Assembly: GCF_002878395.1 (NCBI RefSeq)
Contig: NC_061116.1
Span: forward strand, 125,730,859-125,794,858
Length of the DNA stretch: 64,000 nt
DNA from: Capsicum annuum
Taxonomy: Eukaryota; Streptophyta; Magnoliopsida; Solanales; Solanaceae
Reading direction: 5' to 3'
Shown: positions 58,994 through 64,000 of the stretch, piece after piece
How the letters are laid out: every line of letters begins with the position of its first letter
Numbering within the stretch: position 1 is the stretch's first letter
Program-made: the position numbers and the translations under genes
Notes under the pieces: generated by a model
Database searches by the model: none
Told to the model about the DNA's origin: nothing
Seen by the model: the letters and a program-made list of their open reading frames with translations, nothing else

Positions 58994-61058
58994 TATAACA
59001 CCCCAAATTTTTCCTAAGCTGAATTTCTCTTTGAGAAGGTTAAAGAGTGACTTCCTAAGTAAGTATCTTTTTAACCATATAGAATTTCCCTAATTTCAAA
59101 TTTTTATCATATGGGAAATTTGATAAGCTTTTTGTCGATATAAGATTCGCCCAAATCCGATGCTCGGGTAAGAAGTTATGGCTAATTTAAGTCCTAGTCA
59201 TAAAACAATGCCATTTTAGTGCTTTGTGCGTCGCGGAGAGGGTCTATTTGACAATTTTCAAATTCCAATTGAACTCCGTGATAGTGGTGCATCGCGGAGG
59301 ACCCCAATTTCCCAATAGTCAATTTCCAGTGGCCTAGCGCGATTGTGATGCGTCGTGCTAAAGTTCCAGGTCCCAATTAGTGGGTCAACGCGATGGCTCC
59401 ACATCGCGGTGAGTCCCAGATTCCCACTTGTCAATTTCCAGTGCGTCCCGGTGGCCCATAAAATCGAGTTCCTAGTTTAATTTTTCCAGCTTTGTATAAA
59501 AGTTAAAAAGGGTACTTTGGACTTTTCCAAGCCTCTTAAACCGTACAAACACCAAATTAAAGTCATTTACAAGTATTCTATGAAGTTTTTCTCAAGTTCT
59601 CTCTCAACAAAAACCCTAAGTATCGAAAATCTCTTCCAAGAATCTCAAGAATCCACCATAGATTTTCTAAATTGAGTCAAGATTTAAGGTTTCCAAGTCA
59701 AGGGCTTCAAGAACCCTCATTCAAGAGTACAAATAGAGTCCCAAAAGCGATAGTTCATCCAGAGCTTCTAATTCAAAGTATTTGGGGTTTGAACAAGGAC
59801 ACTCCTTTCATCCTCATGCCCAGAAGTTGTTGTAAATTACAAGAATATGTGGTTTCACATGTTTTCTTATGAAAATTAAAGTATGGGTTTGTACCCTTTG
59901 TTGTTGTTCTTGAGATTATGATAATTTTCATGTTTTAGAAATTGAGATACATGAGTATGTTTAGATTTTAATGCATAATGCTGAAATTCTAGATTTCTAT
60001 ATGATTTATGAATCCTTATGATCTCTAGTATGCATTTTGATGATTCTTAACTTGACATTGAACTATGGGCCACTAAGCCCTACTTGAGAATTGCAATTTT
60101 ATGAACTTCTATGCTATAAGCACCTATGATACATTGAGATTATTGAGAAATATTTGACCTTTTTGGTCCTAATAGAGTTGGAATCCACAATGATGTTCTA
60201 TTAAAACAAATAGATTTAATACATTTGGTCTTCAGTACCCTTGAGTTATTTGAGGTGGATTTCCTAAGAGTTCTGAGCTGAGTATAAGAGTAGTATTTAG
60301 CATCGACTTTGGTATGATTCTGAGGTCTCATACCCCAAAACTATGTGCTACTGTAGGACTGAGATTTATGGGAGGCCGAGATAGTGATCACTGATTTGAG
60401 GTTATACTCCTTGGCAAGAGTATGATGCCTCTCCCCAACGTGAAGTTTCTTTCTTAGGAGGACAAGACATTGGACTCCATGTAGCTCACATGGTTTATGT
60501 CGGTTAGAAAAACTACCGAGTGTCCAAAGTTATATAATCCTGAGTTTTAAGTGTCCCAAGTCGAAAAGAATTCTAGAGTTCCCAGGTGTTTAAAGTTCCT
60601 AAAAGTTCTGAGTCCTTGAGTTTTAAAGAAGTTTTACTCTCTATGAGATAAAGGTAGGAGTTTAAAAGTATTGTTTAGTTCCTAAAGCCTTCAAGTATTG
60701 AGAGTAAGAGGAGAGAAGAGATTTTAAAGTTAAGTATAATGACTCACAAGATTTGTACTTCATGTTTCACTATTCACGATTTATGGGAATTATATTTCAG
60801 ATTTATTCAAGCCATGTGAGTCATTCATATATGCATGGATGATTTTATAAAGAGTAATGATAATGTTTATTTAAATGCATACACCCCATATACTTAGTAA
60901 TTCCCAAGTGCCGATCCACATATACGTCTATGTGATACATTGTCTTATAATGTAGGTTCAGGTGCTCTCCCAGCCTCGTCAGTGATTTTTGAGTACCTTT
61001 GTCTACATCTCCATGGTGGTGTGTCCTCATGGTTCAAGGACCGATCTTTAGACATTTC
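58994..61058 (+). mobile_element. Long-LTR fragment of a gypsy-type element
   Basis: It begins TATAACACCCCAAATTTTTC, like the start of the A and B LTRs (read on their strand), and is in the plus orientation. At 61058 it is cut by the E8 LTR. No coding domain is visible, and 59672-60331 frames are chance frames. Confidence 0.55.
59225..59460. repeat. CG-rich motif array in the long LTR
   Basis: About four imperfect units contain GTGCGTCGCGGAG, GTGCATCGCGGAGG, ATGCGTCGTGC and CCACATCGCGGTG, alternating with a GTCAATTTCCAGTG phrase. CG dinucleotides are strongly enriched against the AT-rich surroundings. Confidence 0.7.
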
Positions 61059-61732
61059 TGATAGCCTAAGGGCTATGAACTGACAAAAATGGACACAAAG
61101 GATGCAATTTCCAGCAAGCACATCAAAGAAAAACAACACACAAAGAAAGGAGATGAAGGAGAAGAATGCATAAAAATTAAAGATAAGTACAGTGACCCTT
61201 ACTTCCACTAATGAATAGCACTAGAACGTATATCAAACCTTTAAACAATCATCACCATGTAAGTGTAAATCACCCTCTTAGGTGACCCAAAGGAAACACT
61301 CTTTCTCAAGCACACTTTTCTTTCCAAATTATCCAAGACAAGCGAAACCCTAACTTCAAATGTCAAAGGACCTATTTCGGATTCTACCTCTCACTACAAG
61401 ACTAAAAACTACAATATAGGAGTAAGTTCAATATCATCAAAAGTCTAATGAAAAGAGAAGTAAAATGGTCTATTTATACTATTACATGCCAAATGACAAA
61501 ACTACCCTTAATGAGCTAAGGGAATTGGGCACCTCTTGAGTGTTTCCTTGGAGTGCAAAATATCTTCATTAACCTTCACTTGAGGCACCTATTGAGTGCA
61601 TAAGTTCCCCTCCTTCCTTCTCTTGACCAAGGCTTCAAAATACTCCGAAAAGTCTTCAATTGCTTGCTAATTCCGAAGCCTTGATCCCTTAGATAATTCC
61701 TTGTACTTTTGATGCTCCTTGTGCTTTTATCA
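61059..61732 (-). mobile_element. 3' LTR of element E8 (674 bp)
   Basis: On the minus strand it starts TGATAAAAGCACAAGGAGC at 61732 and ends GGCTATCA at 61059. It is closely similar to S1 and the E1 LTR. The left flank ATTTC (61054-61058) is the candidate target copy, and its partner is outside the window. Confidence 0.8.
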
Positions 61733-61962
61733 TCCTGTCCATCTTGAAGGAATTTGTCCTCAAATTCAGATTTTGCAAAAACTAAAGAGAGAGCAAAACA
61801 AACACATAATCCTCTTAGTAGGAGGGTTAGTATTAGTAACACACTCATATCATCAACCCATGGTTGCTCACACTTGACATATACCCACATATCCTTAGTA
61901 TTTGACATGAATGGCATTAATATCAAAGATAAGAAAGGATGACCAGCAATTATAACCTTCAC
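61733..61962 (-). pseudogene. ORF2-like conserved protein, C-terminal end, E8 copy
   Basis: LMPFMSNTKDMWVYVKCEQP, then WVDDMSVLLILTLLLRGLCV and EFEDKFLQDGQDD at the boundary with the LTR. E7 has the same end at 57293-57470 (SNTKDIWVYVKCEKPWVDD). The upstream part is largely deleted. Confidence 0.5.
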
Positions 61963-62188
61963 ACCTCAAGAGTATTCCGGGGTCAAATGGGATCCCCTTA
62001 TAAGGACTTAAGCTGAGATGGCACACTCCTTTCACTAGGTTACCAAGCCTACGATAATTCAAGGCATTACCCACCACTTGGACAAACACAAGGCCGCAAT
62101 GAACAAGATATTTATAAGGGATTTTATCACACAAGTTCAAAGTACCATGTTCAATATCAAGACCATCATTACTAGCATCAACACTAAC

Positions 62189-62752
62189 TTAAAAGTTTTT
62201 AATCACACCCTTCTCATGTTCATGTAGTGAACTAGTTTTAAGAGCAAGTTGATCATGGTACAAATTAAGAAAGATATTGAGAGAAGAAGCATGCACCTCT
62301 ATGTCAAACAAAATCAAACCAAAAACACTAGAGAGTACATCACAATATTTCAAGCTCAAAGAAGTGCATGGACTAGCCTTAGGAGTTTTGTTCACAACTA
62401 ACGAGCTACGAAGTAAAGAAGAATGCACTTGTAAACCCATAACCACTTTACAATACACTAAATCACAACATTTTAAGTTCAAGGAAATGTAGGAAGTAGT
62501 GATGTTACCTTGGGTTAGACTTGGGCAGTCCACTAGTTTGAAGCTTTCGGCCATTGGTGCCTTTGGAACTCCCACATGTTTGGGATGGAGTTTTTTTGGA
62601 TTCTCCCTTGGAAATATATCTTCTTGTACCTGCAAGTAATAAGAATCAATGCTTGGAAAAATGCTAGCACTTGGGTTAGTGAGTAACAAAGGTTCTTTGT
62701 GGACAAGATCCACAATCAAGCATTTTGATTCCATCCTAACTTCACTACCCAT
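62189..62752 (-). pseudogene. Middle coding segment of E8 (187-codon frame)
   Basis: MGSEVRMESKCLIVDLVHKE, PLLLTNPSASIFPSIDSYYL and VQEDIFPRENPKKL, followed by SLNLKCCDLVYCKV and LSLKYCDVLSSVFG repeats. E1 (2201-1876), E3 (5733-6110) and E7 (56070-56350) hold degraded versions. CDV/CDL-type repeats of about 40 residues are visible. Family unknown; it probably belongs to the same polyprotein as ORF1. Confidence 0.45.
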
Positions 62753-62833
62753 GACTTCCCTTTTATTTCCCTACTTTCTTTATATTTTTCTTGCACTTCA
62801 CCATCTATTTTCTCTCCATCTTGAGGCTTGGCC

Positions 62834-63470
62834 TCATTTTCTTTGGATTCTCTTTTCTCCTTTTCTCCTACTTGGATGAAGGGAATTCAGTTTAATGTGA
62901 TTTGGAGAGTTTGGTTGAAGATGGATTTGGGTTGGTCGCTCTAGATTTGGTGAAGTGTAGGATATTTGGTTTTGAGGGGTTTGAACTTGTTGAGGGGTTT
63001 GAACTTGTGGAGGTATTTGGTTCGGATTTGGTGGTGGAGTTTGAGTTCTAAGTCCCTCTTGTTGGACTTGGTTCATTTGGGAATGTAGTGGTCTTTGTAG
63101 AGTTCGGTTAGGAGAGGTTTGGGGTGGGTTTAGTGGCTGGTTTTGTGGAGCTCTTGGAGGATTAAGCATTTGGTGGAGGGTTTCGGGGGTTATAGTCATG
63201 GAAGAGTAATGGCTTGGGCACTAGAGGATGCATGGTAGGGAATAGGAGTAGAAGTTCGTGAGTTCCTCCTACTTTTAACACGATCAAGTCTTCCACTAAA
63301 AGCGGAAATTTCAGTCCGCATAGTAATATCACTCTTCATGTCTCTTCTCAAGGCATCATTACTATCTTCCATTCTTTGAGAAAAGTCTCGACCCAAGGCA
63401 TCAATTTGAGCTATCATGATTCCAATAGATCATTTCCCAATGGTTGGGAAGTAGTTACCTTCGGATTCCA
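62834..63470 (-). pseudogene. ORF1-like protein of E8 (coiled coil plus Pro/Gln-rich tail)
   Basis: Minus-strand frames starting MES at 63470 and 63417 read IAQIDALGRDFSQRMEDSND, ALRRDMKSDITMRTEISAFS, then TITPETLHQMLNPPRAPQNQ and a long Pro/Gln/Asn/Thr-rich tail. A short tandem repeat VQTPQQVQTPQ is visible (about 62975-63010). A stop and a frameshift interrupt it. It is the best copy of this protein in the window. Confidence 0.5.
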
Positions 63471-64000
63471 TGGAAAATGTACCTAAAAAGTGCAAAAACG
63501 GCAAGCAAGCAACCTACAAAATGAGCAAACACGTTAGTTTGAAAGCCTCACTTCACTCACTCTCAATCTTACCTCACACTTGAATTCACAAGCGTTGGAG
63601 AATCGAAAATATTTGGCAAGTTACTTGAGAGGTGAGAAGATTTGACTCGGAATTGATCTTTGTTTGAAACGACTTAAAATAAGTGATGCATGAACTTGAA
63701 CCAACAAAATACTATGACTTAAAAATGAGAAAAGCACACAAAAAATCGGAGACATGAAATAAATAAACTCTAAACTAATTACCAACCTAGCAGGTACTTA
63801 CTAGTTTGCTAATTAGTGATAGAATTAACTTAGAAGAAGCTAGAATAAAAAATTAGAAACTAGGAAATCTACCTAGGAACTCAATTTGGCCGATTAGCTA
63901 GTGATGATGTGGCAGCTTGTGATTGGATGTTGAGTTTTCAAATTTTTTAACCCTAATTCTCAAGTCTCGGCCTAGAACCTCTTTGGTGAAGAAGAATTTC

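Larger units (their letters stand above)
61733..64000 (-). mobile_element. Internal region of non-autonomous element E8 (runs off the right edge)
   Basis: On the minus strand it holds a leader (64000 to about 63475), ORF1-like frames (63470-62834), a middle frame (62752-62189) and the end of the ORF2-like frame (61962-61733), then the purine tract GATGGACAGGA. It matches E1 closely: 63480-64000 corresponds to 2860-3390. No polymerase domains are seen. Confidence 0.75.

Overview
The window is plant nuclear DNA, very probably from a Solanaceae species. The evidence is one spliced plant cytochrome P450 gene and dense nested LTR retrotransposons using initiator-tRNA-Met-like primer sites. There are also AT-rich MITE-like elements and a 3' end typical of the LINE/SINE elements seen in this family. 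I found no prokaryotic feature, tRNA, rRNA or CRISPR array. Species assignment is inference.

The only host gene I can support is a brassinosteroid-biosynthesis P450 of the CYP90A (CPD) type on the minus strand, 23898 down to 11666. Eight exons, all with GT-AG borders and compatible phases, join to 1452 nt (483 aa plus stop). The oxygen-binding I-helix motif, the ExxR pair and the heme-cysteine loop are all present. Intron 3 is about 9.4 kb. It holds an antisense, 5'-truncated LINE relic, several terminal-inverted-repeat elements, an 81 bp tandem duplication, and a short complex insertion built from copies of the exon 4 borders. A further MITE-like element sits about 100 bp upstream of the ATG.

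Positions 1-9023 are LTR-retroelement debris. An element running off the left edge (LTR 630-1503) is inserted in a minus-strand element E1 (5' LTR 4114-4811). E1 abuts, head to head, a plus-strand relative E3 (internal 4812-7350, 3' LTR 7351-8075). A further LTR fragment with an internal 274 bp duplication follows (8076-9023). 9024-11450 has no recognisable gene.

26224-38476 holds two decayed Ty3/gypsy elements with chromodomain-type 3' coding ends, both on the minus strand. Element A has a long LTR split by a MULE-like element with a 10 bp target duplication. Element B is inserted in A and keeps protease, RT, RNase H, integrase and C-terminal remnants.

38477-58990 is a nested stack. Gypsy element E4 (5' LTR 38477-39020) has its gag reading frame cut into pieces by E5 (which itself contains a solo LTR and the near-complete element E6), by solo LTR S3, and by LTR S4 (which contains the complete element E7, 53978-58155, 5 bp target duplication CATAA). 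Removing each insertion restores gag homology, so the order of insertion can be read directly. A long-LTR fragment (58994-61058) and a minus-strand element E8 (3' LTR 61059-61732, running off the right edge) finish the window.

E1, E3, E5, E6, E7 and E8 look like one group of non-autonomous LTR elements. They have LTRs ending TGAT...ATCA and an initiator-Met-type primer site. None of the complete copies (about 4.2 kb) shows RT or integrase. All share fragments of a protein I cannot assign to a known family. This is the least explained signal in the window.
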